64,000 nt of DNA from Planctomycetota bacterium (GCA_028281765.1 JANQJF010000125.1:1-64000); one strand, 5' to 3'. Positions 35,486-44,627 are shown, counted from the stretch's first letter. Notes: generated from the sequence alone by a model not told the origin. A program made the numbers and translations.

Positions 35486-37585
35486 ATGGCGGGTCGCAGC
35501 AAGTCTCTGGATGGTCTTTTTCGCCCTCGGTCCGTGGCTGTCGTCGGCGCGAGCCGGCGCCAGGGCGCGATCGGGCGGCAGGTCGTCGCGAACCTGGTCG
35601 AAGCCGGGTTCGAGGGGCCGGTCTACGCGGTGAACCCGAAGACGAAGGTCGTGCATTCGATGCCGACCTACGCCTCGATCGGTCGGATTCCCGGTCCGGT
35701 CGACCTGGCCGTCCTGGTCGTGCCGGCCGTCGACGTGCTGCGTGTCGCCGAGGCCTGCGGCCGGAAGGGCGTCAAAGGTCTCGTCGTGATCACGGCCGGG
35801 TTCCGGGAGATCGGTGGAGAAGGCGTCACGCGCGAGAAGCGCCTGCTCGCCATCGCGCGTCGTTACGGCATGCGCGTCATCGGTCCGAACTGCATGGGGG
35901 TCATCAACACCGATCCGGCGTTCTCGCTCAGCGCGTCGTTCTCGGCGACGTATCCGTCGCCCGGCGCGGTCGCGATGGTTTCCCAGTCGGGGGCTTTGGG
36001 GGAGGCGATCCTCGCGGATGCCACGGCTTCGGGGATCGGCGTGTCGATGTTCGCTTCGGTCGGCAACCGCGTGGACGTGACGGCGGCGGACCTCATCGAA
36101 TACTGGGAGCACGACGACCACGTGAAGGTCATCCTGCTCTACATCGAGAGCTTCGGCGACCCCGCGCACTTCGTCGAAGTCGCGCGTCGCGTCACGCGCC
36201 ACAAGGCGATCATCGCCGTGAAGGCCGGGCGCAGCGAAGCCGGTGCGGCCGCCGCGAGTTCCCACACCGGCAGCATCGCGGGCGCGGACATTGCGGCGGA
36301 CACGATGCTCGCGCAGTGCGGCGTGCTGCGCGTCGAGTCCCTCCGCAAGATGTTCGCCCTGGCCGCCGCGCTCCTGCATCAGCCCGTGCCGAAGGGGGCC
36401 CGCATCGCGGTCGTCACGAACGCGGGTGGACCCGGGATCCTCGCGACGGACGCGCTTTCGGGTTGCGGCCTCGAGATGGCGGAGTTCGCGGAGGCGACGA
36501 CCGCCGCTCTCGTGAAGGCGCTGCCGGCGGAGGCGTCGGTGCAGAATCCGGTCGACCTGATCGCGTCCGCGGACGCGGATCGCTACCGCGCGTCCGTCGG
36601 TCCCGTCATTCGCGACAAGGGCGTCGACGCTCTCATCGTGCTGTTCGTATCGCCGATCATGATCGACGCAGCGGCGGTCGCCCAGGCGATCGTCGACGAG
36701 GTGCAAGGCACGGGCAAGCCGGTACTCGCGGTCGTCATGGGGCGCAGCCGCGGAGACGAGGCGCTCGAGATCCTGCGGCGCGCCGGGATCGTCGTCTATC
36801 GCTATCCCGAAGACGCGGCCGCGACGATGCACATGCTCGTCGAGCGCGGTCGCATGCTGCGCCGCAAGCCCGGCAAGCGACCACGCTTCAACGTTCGTGC
36901 GCAGGGCCCGCGCACGGCGTTGCGCGGTGCGAAGGCCGGCTGGCTCGATTCGCGTCGCGCCGAGGCGCTGCTCGCGGCCTACGGCATCCCCTTCGCCAAG
37001 TCGATCCGGGTCAAGGAGCCCGGCGACGCCGCGACGGCCGCGCACGAGATCGGTTTTCCGGTCGTGCTCAAGGCCGAGGCGTCGGACCTACTGCACAAGA
37101 GCGACCTCCACGCGGTCGTGACCGGGTTGCACACCGGCGACGAGGTATTCGCCGCGGCCAAGGAGCTGCTCAAGCGTCTGCGGCGTCGATTCCCGGACGT
37201 CACTCTGCAGGTGCAGCAACGAGCTCCAGGCCACCGCGAGGTCCTGCTCGGCATGAAGCGCGACCCGCGCTACGGGCCTCTGTTCGTCGCGGGTCTCGGT
37301 GGCGTGCAGGTCGAGGTGCTGCGCGACTTCGCGGTGCGCGTGGGCCCGATCGACGACCGCTCTCCCGCCGAGATGTTCGAATCCCTGCAGGGCGCGGCCT
37401 TGCTCCAGGCGTTCCGCGGGGATCCTGCGGCAGATCTGGCGGCAGCCAGCGAAGTCTTGTTGCGCCTGCAGCAGCTCGTCGACGACCATCCTCGGATCGC
37501 CGAGGCCGAAATCAATCCGTTCATCCTCGCCGCTCCCGGCCAGCCTTCGGTGGCGGTCGATGCCCGCGTTCGACTCTCCGAATGA
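35486..37585 (+). CDS. ADP-forming acetate/acyl-CoA ligase (fused alpha-beta)
   Basis: This is a 699-residue fused enzyme of the NDP-forming acyl-CoA synthetase superfamily, interconverting acyl-CoA plus ADP and phosphate with acid, CoA and ATP. The CoA-binding Rossmann domain opens with LFRPRSVAVVGASRRQGAIG (residues 11-30). The ligase core contains RVIGPNCMGVINT, VSQSGALGEAI, and the phospho-His loop SSHTGSIAG (about 252-260). The C-terminal ATP-grasp domain (about 480-699) has GFPVVLKAEASDLLHKSD and ends with EAEINPFIL. A protein acetyltransferase (Pat) fusion is not present. The last codons overlap the GT2 start, so it is the first gene of a coupled cassette even though its chemistry differs from its neighbours'. 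Confidence 0.88.
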   Translation: MAGRSKSLDGLFRPRSVAVVGASRRQGAIGRQVVANLVEAGFEGPVYAVNPKTKVVHSMPTYASIGRIPGPVDLAVLVVPAVDVLRVAEACGRKGVKGLVVITAGFREIGGEGVTREKRLLAIARRYGMRVIGPNCMGVINTDPAFSLSASFSATYPSPGAVAMVSQSGALGEAILADATASGIGVSMFASVGNRVDVTAADLIEYWEHDDHVKVILLYIESFGDPAHFVEVARRVTRHKAIIAVKAGRSEAGAAAASSHTGSIAGADIAADTMLAQCGVLRVESLRKMFALAAALLHQPVPKGARIAVVTNAGGPGILATDALSGCGLEMAEFAEATTAALVKALPAEASVQNPVDLIASADADRYRASVGPVIRDKGVDALIVLFVSPIMIDAAAVAQAIVDEVQGTGKPVLAVVMGRSRGDEALEILRRAGIVVYRYPEDAAATMHMLVERGRMLRRKPGKRPRFNVRAQGPRTALRGAKAGWLDSRRAEALLAAYGIPFAKSIRVKEPGDAATAAHEIGFPVVLKAEASDLLHKSDLHAVVTGLHTGDEVFAAAKELLKRLRRRFPDVTLQVQQRAPGHREVLLGMKRDPRYGPLFVAGLGGVQVEVLRDFAVRVGPIDDRSPAEMFESLQGAALLQAFRGDPAADLAAASEVLLRLQQLVDDHPRIAEAEINPFILAAPGQPSVAVDARVRLSE

Positions 37586-38340
37586 CCAGCCAGCCAGAAC
37601 TCGTCGCCGACTCGTCACCTGCGCCGCGCTTCTCGCTCGTCGTGCCTGTCTTCGACGAAGAGGACAACGTCGGGCCGCTGCTCGACGAGGTGTCCGAGGT
37701 TCTGGGGCCACACGGTCCGTTCGAAACCTTGCTCGTTGATGACGCGAGCAAGGACGAGAGCGTCGAGCGCATTCTGAAGTGGCGTGACGACCACAGTGCC
37801 GACTGGCTGCGGCTCGTGCGGCTCGAGAAGAACGCCGGCCAGAGCGCGGCCGTGCTCGCCGGTGCGGAGCGCGCGCGCGGACCCATCGTCGTCACGATGG
37901 ACGGGGACATGCAGAACGACCCGCGGGATCTCGTCAAGATCGTCGAGATGCTGGAGACCGGAGAATGCGCCGGCGTCACGGGCATCCGCGCGAAGCGGCG
38001 TGACTCGTTCGTGCGTCGAGCGTCGTCGAAGATCGCGAACTGGGTCCGCAACAAGCTGACCGGCGATCAGGTCGCGGACTCGGGGTGTGGCATCAAGGGC
38101 TTCCGCCGTGAAGTGTTCCTCACGGTGCCTCGCTTCAACGGGATGCACCGATTCATGGCCACGCTCGCGCGGTATCGCGGAGCTGAGGTTCGCGAGATCG
38201 AAGTCAATCATCGGCCGCGCGTCGCCGGCGAAGCCAAGTACGGCGTCGGCAACCGCGCGTGGCGGGGACTCAAGGACTGTTTCGCGCTGCGCTGGCTGCG
38301 CAGCCGCATGCTGGACTACAAGGTCGAAGAGGAAGCGTGA
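37582..38340 (+). CDS. GT2-family glycosyltransferase (dolichol-phosphate-mannose synthase/ArnC-like)
   Basis: This is a 252-residue GT-A fold transferase likely to put a sugar on a polyprenyl phosphate at the inner membrane. Key blocks are SLVVPVFDEEDNVGPLLDE, LLVDDASKDES, the metal-binding VTMDGDMQNDPRDL (DxD-type) and GCGIKGFRREV. It has no C-terminal membrane helices, unlike ArnC, so it may rely on the adjacent small LAB_N protein for membrane association. The ATG overlaps the previous stop (ATGA), and its own stop overlaps the next start (TGATG). Confidence 0.9.
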   Translation: MTSQPELVADSSPAPRFSLVVPVFDEEDNVGPLLDEVSEVLGPHGPFETLLVDDASKDESVERILKWRDDHSADWLRLVRLEKNAGQSAAVLAGAERARGPIVVTMDGDMQNDPRDLVKIVEMLETGECAGVTGIRAKRRDSFVRRASSKIANWVRNKLTGDQVADSGCGIKGFRREVFLTVPRFNGMHRFMATLARYRGAEVREIEVNHRPRVAGEAKYGVGNRAWRGLKDCFALRWLRSRMLDYKVEEEA

Positions 38341-38648
38341 TGCTCGCGACGATCGTGGAAGAAGCGGCGAACCCGTCGACGCCTTGGTATTGGTGGGCGA
38401 TCGGGTTCGGCGGTCAGGCCGTGTTCGGAACTCGCTTTCTCGTGCAATGGCTCGCGAGTGAACGCGCCGGACGCAGCGTCATGCCGCTGGCGTTCTGGTG
38501 GATGAGCATCGTCGGTGGGTTGCTGCTGCTCGCGTATGCGTGCTTCCTCGGCGACCCGGTGTTCATCCTCGGGCAGTCGACAGGGACGTTGGTGTACGCG
38601 CGCAACCTGTCGCTGTTGAAGAATCCGAAGGCGTCCGAATCGACGTGA
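38340..38648 (+). CDS. LAB_N-domain small membrane protein
   Basis: This is a 102-residue protein matching the N-terminal domain of some LpxB proteins (LAB_N). YWWAIGFGGQAVFGTRFLVQW, SVMPLAFWWMSIVGGLLLLAY, DPVFILGQSTGTLVYARNL are the family blocks, giving three membrane segments. Stand-alone versions usually sit between a GT2 (ArnC/DPMS-like) and an ArnT-like gene, exactly as here, and are thought to serve in lipid-linked sugar transfer. Start and stop overlap both neighbours. Confidence 0.88.
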   Translation: MLATIVEEAANPSTPWYWWAIGFGGQAVFGTRFLVQWLASERAGRSVMPLAFWWMSIVGGLLLLAYACFLGDPVFILGQSTGTLVYARNLSLLKNPKASEST

Positions 38649-40162
38649 TGCGCACGCTGCTCGCAGCTGCCGCGCTTCTCTTGGTCGCCTGGGTGGCCTA
38701 CCTCCCCGCGGTGTCGGTCGACGGATGGGGCGGCACCGAAGGGCGGCGCGTCGAGATCGTTCGGGAGATGTCGGCGTCCGGAGACCTGGTCGTGCCGACG
38801 CTCGGGCTCGAGCCGACGCTCGCGAAGCCGCCAGTGTTCTACTGGACGTTGACGGCGTTCGAGCACCTGTTCGGCTTCAGCCAGTGGTCGATGCGCGCGC
38901 CGTCGGTGCTCACGCTTTGGCTGTGCGCGCTGCTCGTGTTCGCGGTGTTGCGGCGCAGTCACGACGAGCTCGTCGGCTGGATCGGCGCGCTCGGCATCCT
39001 GTGTTCGCCGGTCATGCTGCACCACGGCGGCTTCGCCGAGATCGACCCGATGTTCGCGGCTTGGACCGCAGCATCGATTCTCGTGCTCGGTCACGGCGTC
39101 GGATTCGGCAGTCGTGCGGCGCTTCTCGGGGCTGGCATCCTCGGCGCGGGGGCGATGCTGACGAAGGGGCCGCCGTACTTCATGTTCCTCGCGGGTCCGC
39201 TGCTCGTCTGGATTCGTCGACAGCGGTGCCGCGGGGTCGCGTGGTTCCTGGTGCCACTGATCGTCCCTACCGTCGCGTACTACTGGGTGCTCGACGCGCA
39301 CCCTGCGGCGGCTGCGCTCGCAAGCGTCGCTCAGGAAGAGACCGTCGATCGTCTCTTCACGTATGAATGGAGTCACGTCCTCGACATCCCGATGCACTTC
39401 GTGCGCGGGATCGCGATCATGCTGCCATTCGCGTTCTGGATGTTCGCGGAGTTCCGAGGCACGCACGAAGCGCACCTTGCACGCGCCGAGCTCCAGCAGC
39501 GCTTCTGCACCGGCGCGGCGCTCGGCGCCGTGCTGCTGCTGACGCTGTTCCCCGGGCGCGCGGTTCGCTATCTGCTGCCGGCGGTGATCTTGTTCAACGC
39601 GGGCGTCGCGCCGGGCGTGTGCGGCTTCTTGAGGTTTCCGGCAGAGCTCGGTCCGACGCCTCGAGCGATCGTGCGGGGCGTCGGCTGGCTCGCGGCACTC
39701 GTGCTCTGCGTGCTGCCGTTCTTGCCGTATCCGATGCCCGGGCGATCGGTGGCGCTCGCCGGATTGCTCGCAGTCGCGCCGTTCTTCGTCACGACGCGGC
39801 TGCGCGTGGTGGGATACGCGCTGGCGGTGCCGGTGCTCGCCGCGTGGACGGCTCTCGCGGATCGTTCGGGGATGTACGAGCACGGCACGCGATCGAGCGA
39901 GGACATCCGCGTGCTGCTTCGCGAGGAGATCGATGCCCGCGGCATCGAGGACGTCTCGACCTTCGGGCACTTCACCTACTCGCACGTATTCGGTTGGGAC
40001 ACGTTGATCCCCGGTGACGAGCGCATGGTCCGCACTCCGACGACGCGCTGGCTGCTCGTCGAGCATCGCGGCGAACTGCTGCCGCGGCCGGAGGGTTACG
40101 TCGATCGCGTGCGTCTCCGCGCGCGGCGACGCACGGTCGTCCTGATGGAACGGGACGACTGA
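38648..40162 (+). CDS. ArnT-like (PMT-family) lipid-sugar glycosyltransferase
   Basis: This is a 504-residue membrane glycosyltransferase of GT-C type. The first luminal loop reads DGWGGTEGRRVEIVREM, with the acidic residues expected near residues 25-30, then PTLGLEPTLAKPPVFYWTLTAF, a strong ArnT/PMT signature. At least ten membrane segments follow. The C-terminal domain is soluble. It should move a sugar from a polyprenyl phosphate carrier to lipid A or another acceptor outside the inner membrane. The start overlaps the LAB_N stop (TGATG), and its stop overlaps the GT9 start. Confidence 0.88.
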   Translation: MRTLLAAAALLLVAWVAYLPAVSVDGWGGTEGRRVEIVREMSASGDLVVPTLGLEPTLAKPPVFYWTLTAFEHLFGFSQWSMRAPSVLTLWLCALLVFAVLRRSHDELVGWIGALGILCSPVMLHHGGFAEIDPMFAAWTAASILVLGHGVGFGSRAALLGAGILGAGAMLTKGPPYFMFLAGPLLVWIRRQRCRGVAWFLVPLIVPTVAYYWVLDAHPAAAALASVAQEETVDRLFTYEWSHVLDIPMHFVRGIAIMLPFAFWMFAEFRGTHEAHLARAELQQRFCTGAALGAVLLLTLFPGRAVRYLLPAVILFNAGVAPGVCGFLRFPAELGPTPRAIVRGVGWLAALVLCVLPFLPYPMPGRSVALAGLLAVAPFFVTTRLRVVGYALAVPVLAAWTALADRSGMYEHGTRSSEDIRVLLREEIDARGIEDVSTFGHFTYSHVFGWDTLIPGDERMVRTPTTRWLLVEHRGELLPRPEGYVDRVRLRARRRTVVLMERDD

Positions 40163-41130
40163 TGCGGATCCTGTTCGTGCGGCTGTCGGCGATGGGAGAC
40201 GTCACCGAGTCGCTCGGCGCGGTGCGCGCGCTCTGCGAGGCGCGTCCGCGCGACGAGTTCGGATTCGTCACGCAACGGGAGAACGTGCCGCTGATCGAGC
40301 GACTCGAGCTCCCGATTCGAATCTTCGCGCACGATCGCGGTGCAGGCGTTCGCGGCGTGTGGCGCACGGGCCGGGAGCTGCGGCGCTGGCAGCCGTCGAT
40401 CGCACTCGATCTGCAGGGCAACTGGAAGTCGGCCGGGCTGGCGTGGATGTCTCGGGCCAAGCGACGGATCGGCCTCGGCAAGTCGCAGCGGCGTGAGCCC
40501 TCGAGTGCGCGTCTGTTGACCGAGTGGGTGTCCGGGGAGATCGGCGTGCATGCGGCCGGCGCGGCCGAGCTGGTCGTGCGCGCCGTCGAGGTCGTACACG
40601 TGTCGCCGCCCCGCTTGATCGCGACGACGACGAGGGTTGCCAAAGAGGCGGATTGCCTGCGCGAACTCGGGGTGGATCCGGACCGACCGTTCCGCGTCTT
40701 CGTGATCGGAGTCCCGGACGATCCGCGCACCTGGCCGGTGTCCGCCATCGAGCGCGAGTGGGCGTCCGAGCACTCGCCGGCCGTGTGGTTGTGTGGGCCG
40801 GCCGAGATCGACGTGCGCTGTCCCGACGGTGCCGCGGAGATGCGGCATCCCGTCGGTTCGATCGACCGCTTGGTCGCGCTCGGTGCCCTCGTCGCGAAGG
40901 CCGGGGGGTACGTCGTCGGGCCCGATCAGGGTGCGACGCACGTGCTCGCGGCCAGCGGCGCGCCGTGCCGCGCGATGTTCGGGCCGCAGGATCCGCGCCG
41001 CACCGCGCCGCGCGCGGCCGAAGTGTACCTGCGCGCCGACGGTCCGGACTGCGTGCCGTGTCGATCTCGCACGTGCGCGCACGATGACGGGCCGATCTGC
41101 ATGGACTTCACGACCGGCGAGTCGACGTAG
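40162..41130 (+). CDS. GT9-family glycosyltransferase (heptosyltransferase-like)
   Basis: This is a 322-residue GT-B fold enzyme. The opening MRILFVRLSAMGDVTESLGA is the canonical heptosyltransferase start, SIALDLQGNWKSAG is the mid-domain acceptor region, and KAGGYVVGPDQGATHVLAASG is the nucleotide-sugar site near residue 250. This is followed by FGPQDPRRTAP and a Cys-rich tail (CVPCRSRTC). It probably adds a core sugar to LPS-like lipid. The Cys motif near the end is common in GT9 proteins. It completes the cassette with GT2, LAB_N and ArnT. Confidence 0.9.
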   Translation: MRILFVRLSAMGDVTESLGAVRALCEARPRDEFGFVTQRENVPLIERLELPIRIFAHDRGAGVRGVWRTGRELRRWQPSIALDLQGNWKSAGLAWMSRAKRRIGLGKSQRREPSSARLLTEWVSGEIGVHAAGAAELVVRAVEVVHVSPPRLIATTTRVAKEADCLRELGVDPDRPFRVFVIGVPDDPRTWPVSAIEREWASEHSPAVWLCGPAEIDVRCPDGAAEMRHPVGSIDRLVALGALVAKAGGYVVGPDQGATHVLAASGAPCRAMFGPQDPRRTAPRAAEVYLRADGPDCVPCRSRTCAHDDGPICMDFTTGEST

Positions 41131-41166
41131 AACCTCGCCCGCGCTTTGGCGTATGGTTCGCGCCTC

Positions 41167-41505
41167 ATGCTCGAGACTTTTCCCAATCCGCAGCCCGACC
41201 GCCCGTACACGATCGAGTTCGAGTGTCCGGAGTTCACCTGCGTGTGCCCGAAGACCGGCCAGCCCGACTTCGCGACGATCCACATGCGCTACGTGCCGGA
41301 CCAGAAGTGCGTCGAGCTCAAGTCGCTCAAGCTCTACCTGTGGAGCTATCGCGACGTCGGTGCGTTTCACGAAGCCGTGACCAACAAGATTCTCAACGAT
41401 CTCGTCGAGCTCACCGAGCCACGCTTCTTCGAGGTGCGCGCCGAGTTCTTCGTGCGTGGCGGGATCCACACGAACGTGACCTGCACGCACGGCGAGGAGC
41501 CGTGA
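41167..41505 (+). CDS. queF: QueF, NADPH-dependent 7-cyano-7-deazaguanine reductase
   Basis: This short (type I, unimodular) QueF of 112 residues reduces preQ0 to preQ1 in queuosine synthesis. The catalytic cysteine is Cys27 in FTCVCPKTGQPDFATI, with Asp34 nearby, and the NADPH-binding block is VELKSLKLYLWSYRD (49-63). The ATG at 41167 is chosen because the family starts about 20 residues before the Cys motif; an upstream in-frame GTG would add seven odd residues. No other queuosine gene is in the window. Its stop overlaps the next gene's GTG start. Confidence 0.93.
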   Translation: MLETFPNPQPDRPYTIEFECPEFTCVCPKTGQPDFATIHMRYVPDQKCVELKSLKLYLWSYRDVGAFHEAVTNKILNDLVELTEPRFFEVRAEFFVRGGIHTNVTCTHGEEP

Positions 41506-42743
41506 GCAAGTCACGCAAAAAGCGACTCGTCCTCGGGCTGAGCATCGTCGCGGTCCTCGCGGTTCTACTGTCGCCCCTGTGCGATGCGCCGCCGCTCTCG
41601 ACCGGGGCCTACGTGCAGGCGGTGACGAGCCGGGAGGCGGTCATCATTCAGGTCCTCGATGCGGCTGGGGACCTGAGTCTCGAGTTCCAGGGCGCGGGCG
41701 ACATCGAGCGAGTCGTCGATGGCTCCGGCAGGCGTTTCGAATGGCGCCTCTACGAGCTGCGGCCGGACATGCGCTACAAGTTCGCGGTGAAGGACGCGGA
41801 GGGCGTTCGCGTCGACGAGGGATCGTTCGTCACGCACGCGGAGGAGGACTCGTCGCCCGTTCGCTTTTCGTTCGTCGGCGATTCCGGCGGGCAACCCTGG
41901 TGGATCTTCGCGCTGGAGTCGCCGCTGTTCCGCATGCTCGGTGCGCACCGCTGGATGCCCACCGCGCTCAAGCCCGCTGCGATTGGCGCGGCGCTCGCCG
42001 AATCGAAGCCCGAGTGGTGGATCCACGTCGGCGACCTCGTCTACCCCAAGGGGGAGCAGAAGCACTACCGCACCGGGTTCTTCGAGCCGTTTGCCGAGGC
42101 GCTTCGAAGCGGCGCGTGCTACCCCGTGCTCGGCAACCACGATGTCCGAGCCGACGCTGGCGCGGCGTTCACGGAAAACTTCGTGTTGCCCGGCGAGAGC
42201 GACCACCACTTCACGTTTCGGGATGGTCCGCTCCGGGTGATCGGCGTCGACTTCAACAGCACCGTTACGTCCGACCATCCGTCCTACCGCTACCTGCAGT
42301 ATCAACTCGAGCGCGTGACCGAGCCGTGGATCATCGTCGTGAGCCACTTCCCGGTGCACAGTGTCTACCGCGAGGCGCCGCGCGAGGACCTGCTCAACGT
42401 GTACCTGCCGCTGTGCAAGAAGCACGGCGTCGATCTGATCCTGTCCGGCCACGACCACAACTACCAGCGGTTCGGGCAGCCGGGCGAGCTGATCGAGATC
42501 GTCAGCGGCGGTGGCGGCAAGAGCCTCTACGACGTCAAGCACCGCCCGGAGGGTCTGGCGGTGGCGCAGAAGGCGTATCACTACTGCAAGGTGGAGATCG
42601 ACGGGCCGGTGCTGCGGCTCGAGGCGGTGGGCATCGACGGCGCGATGCTGGACGTGTTCACGATCGACAAGCGGGAGTACTCCGAAGAGCAGCTGAAGGG
42701 CGAGGCGGCCCGGATCGCGCGCGTGAAGGCGCTGATCGAGTAG
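41502..42743 (+). CDS. Membrane-anchored metallophosphoesterase (purple acid phosphatase-like)
   Basis: This is a 413-residue calcineurin-like phosphoesterase beginning at a GTG that overlaps the queF stop (GTGA). A basic N-terminus and one hydrophobic segment (LVLGLSIVAVLAVLL) anchor or export it. An N-terminal fibronectin-like domain (about 30-120) precedes the catalytic domain, as in purple acid phosphatases. All five metal blocks are present: FVGDSG, HVGDLVYP, VLGNHDV, VVSHFPVHS and LSGHDHNYQRFG. The substrate is unknown. Confidence 0.9.
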   Translation: MSKSRKKRLVLGLSIVAVLAVLLSPLCDAPPLSTGAYVQAVTSREAVIIQVLDAAGDLSLEFQGAGDIERVVDGSGRRFEWRLYELRPDMRYKFAVKDAEGVRVDEGSFVTHAEEDSSPVRFSFVGDSGGQPWWIFALESPLFRMLGAHRWMPTALKPAAIGAALAESKPEWWIHVGDLVYPKGEQKHYRTGFFEPFAEALRSGACYPVLGNHDVRADAGAAFTENFVLPGESDHHFTFRDGPLRVIGVDFNSTVTSDHPSYRYLQYQLERVTEPWIIVVSHFPVHSVYREAPREDLLNVYLPLCKKHGVDLILSGHDHNYQRFGQPGELIEIVSGGGGKSLYDVKHRPEGLAVAQKAYHYCKVEIDGPVLRLEAVGIDGAMLDVFTIDKREYSEEQLKGEAARIARVKALIE

Positions 42744-42745
42744 GG

Positions 42746-43354
42746 TTACCCCAGCTCGCGCACGAACTCCAAGAACGCGCCCTTCGCCCCGCGGAACAGA
42801 CAGTCGCCGTCGCCGAGCAGTAGCGCCTCGAAGTTCCACTTCGCCAGCGCGGATACGTCGCCTACGAGCGTCGCGCGGTCCTGCACCTTCGGGTCGGGCA
42901 GCAGTCGGAGCACCCCCGATTCGTGCGAGCGGACCGCGTCGCTGAACACGATGGCGCGGATCGGCTTCAAATAGAGCGCGGCCTCTGCGGGAGTCTTGCC
43001 GCCGTGCAGCCAGGCGACCTCGATGTGTTCGGTGAGATCGGACGGGAGTGGCGCCTCCTCACCGAACCACGCGTCCACGGGAGCGCCGGCCAGCGCCTCG
43101 CGATCGCACTCGGGCGCCAGCAGCTTCGCGCCGAAGCGCTCGCGCAGCGTGACGGCGTCGCGCAGGTGGTCCGCGTTCGTCACGACGATCCACGCGACGC
43201 TCTCCACGTGCTCGAGCCCGTGGTCTTCGATCGGCATCGGGTCGATCAGCACGCCGCCGGCCGGGCTCTGCCAGTAGAAGCCGTTGAAGTCGATGCGCCG
43301 GTCCGGCTGGTAGACGCTCCAGTAGCACAGGCCGGGGATCGCGGTCTGCTTCAT
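42746..43354 (-). CDS. Metallo-beta-lactamase-like protein lacking a clear HxHxDH motif
   Basis: This 202-residue soluble protein resembles MBL-fold hydrolases: GFYWQSPAGGVLIDPMPIED near residue 27, VTNADHLRDAVTLRERFGAKL, APECDREAL, WLHGGKTPAEAALYL, AIVFSDAVRS and a late ALLLGDGDCLFRG. The zinc motif HxHxDH is reduced to TNADHLRD, and no second set of ligands stands out, so it may be a degenerate or non-zinc member. The ATG 43354 (MKQTAIPG) fits the family start. It is upstream of nothing on its strand and convergent with the metallophosphatase. Confidence 0.65.
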   Translation of the reverse strand: MKQTAIPGLCYWSVYQPDRRIDFNGFYWQSPAGGVLIDPMPIEDHGLEHVESVAWIVVTNADHLRDAVTLRERFGAKLLAPECDREALAGAPVDAWFGEEAPLPSDLTEHIEVAWLHGGKTPAEAALYLKPIRAIVFSDAVRSHESGVLRLLPDPKVQDRATLVGDVSALAKWNFEALLLGDGDCLFRGAKGAFLEFVRELG

Positions 43355-43379
43355 CGCAGTCGTCCTGGGGCGTGGGTGG

Positions 43380-44627
43380 CTACGGCAGCGGGAACGCGCT
43401 GCAGATCTCGTGCACTTCGTTGCGCTTCGTCTTGGGATCACCGCCTTCGACGATGTCCGCGATGATCGTGGCGAGTCGAGCGAACTCGTCCTTGCCCATT
43501 CCGCGCGTCGTCGCGGCGGCGGTGCCGACGCGGATGCCACTCGTGACCTTCGGCGAGCGCGGATCGTTCGGCACCATGTTCTTGTTGAGCGAGATGCCCG
43601 CGTCGAAGCAGCGCTCCTCGACGTCGGCGCCGGTCGCGTCCGTGTCGCGGAGGTCGACGACGACCATGTGCGTGTCGGTGCCGCCCGTCACGGTGCGCAT
43701 GCCTCGGTCGCTGAGCATCTCGGCGAACAGACGCGCGTTGTCGACGACCTGCTGTTGATACGTCTTGAACTCGGGCGTCAGCGCCTCGCCGAACGCGACG
43801 GCCTTGCCCGCGATCTGGTGCATCAGCGGGCCGCCTTGACCGCCGGGGAACACCGACGAGTCGATCTTCTTGCGGATCTCCTCCGTGCAGAGGATCAGTC
43901 CGCCGCGCGGGCCACGCATCGTCTTGTGCGTCGTCATCGTCAGCACGTCCGCGTGGCCGACGGGCGACGGGATCACGCCACCGGCGATCAGGCCCGCCGG
44001 GTGCGCGATGTCGGCGAGCAGGTAGGCGCCGACTTCCTTCGCGATCGACGCGAAGGCCTCGTAGTCGAGCTCGCGCGGGTAGCTGCTCGCGCCGGCGATC
44101 ACGACGTCCGGCTTGTAGCTCTTCGCCTGCTCGCGGATCGCGTCGTAGTCGAGCAGGCCGGTGTCGTGGTTGACGCCGTACTGCTGCACTTCGAAGACCT
44201 TGCCGGTGTGGGAGACCTTGTGGCCGTGGCTGAGGTGGCCGCCGTCCTGCAGCGACATGCCGAGGATCTTGCCGTCCTTGCCGGCGAGTGCGGTCAGCAC
44301 CGTGAGGTTGGCCGTCGTGCCGGAGTGCGGCTGGACGTTCGCGTGGTCCATGCCCTGGAAGAGCTGGACCGCGCGTTCCTTGGCGAGGTTCTCGACTTCG
44401 TCCGCGACCGCGCAGCCGCCGTAGTAGCGAGCGCCCGGGTAGCCCTCCGCGTACTTGTCGGTGAGCACCGAGGCGCACGCGGCTCGGACCGCCTGCGAAC
44501 AGTGATTCTCGGAGGCGATCAGCGTCAGCGAGGTCTCCTGTCGCTCGACCTCGCGATCGAGGAGGCCGGCGAGTGCGGGGTCTTGCTGCGCGAGGCGGGA
44601 CTGGAGGGCTTCGGTTCGGTCGGTCAC
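43380..44627 (-). CDS. glyA: Serine hydroxymethyltransferase
   Basis: This 415-residue PLP enzyme interconverts serine and glycine with tetrahydrofolate as one-carbon carrier. Landmarks are LIASENHCSQAVRAA (37-51), the EGYPGARYYGG loop, VQPHSGTTANLTVL, and the Schiff-base lysine in VLTMTTHKTMRGPRGGLIL. Length and blocks are those of the bacterial family. A divergent membrane-protein gene starts 88 bases away. Start choice is the first ATG (MTDRTEALQSRLAQQDPAL). Confidence 0.97.
   Translation of the reverse strand: MTDRTEALQSRLAQQDPALAGLLDREVERQETSLTLIASENHCSQAVRAACASVLTDKYAEGYPGARYYGGCAVADEVENLAKERAVQLFQGMDHANVQPHSGTTANLTVLTALAGKDGKILGMSLQDGGHLSHGHKVSHTGKVFEVQQYGVNHDTGLLDYDAIREQAKSYKPDVVIAGASSYPRELDYEAFASIAKEVGAYLLADIAHPAGLIAGGVIPSPVGHADVLTMTTHKTMRGPRGGLILCTEEIRKKIDSSVFPGGQGGPLMHQIAGKAVAFGEALTPEFKTYQQQVVDNARLFAEMLSDRGMRTVTGGTDTHMVVVDLRDTDATGADVEERCFDAGISLNKNMVPNDPRSPKVTSGIRVGTAAATTRGMGKDEFARLATIIADIVEGGDPKTKRNEVHEICSAFPLP

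Noticed and set aside
33853..37581. A long frame in front of the GT2 gene that would give a protein of about 1,500 residues.
   Set aside because: The part before 37582 is an Arg/Ala-rich shadow of the HEAT, UbiA and ligase genes. Only the C-terminal 252 residues are a real protein.
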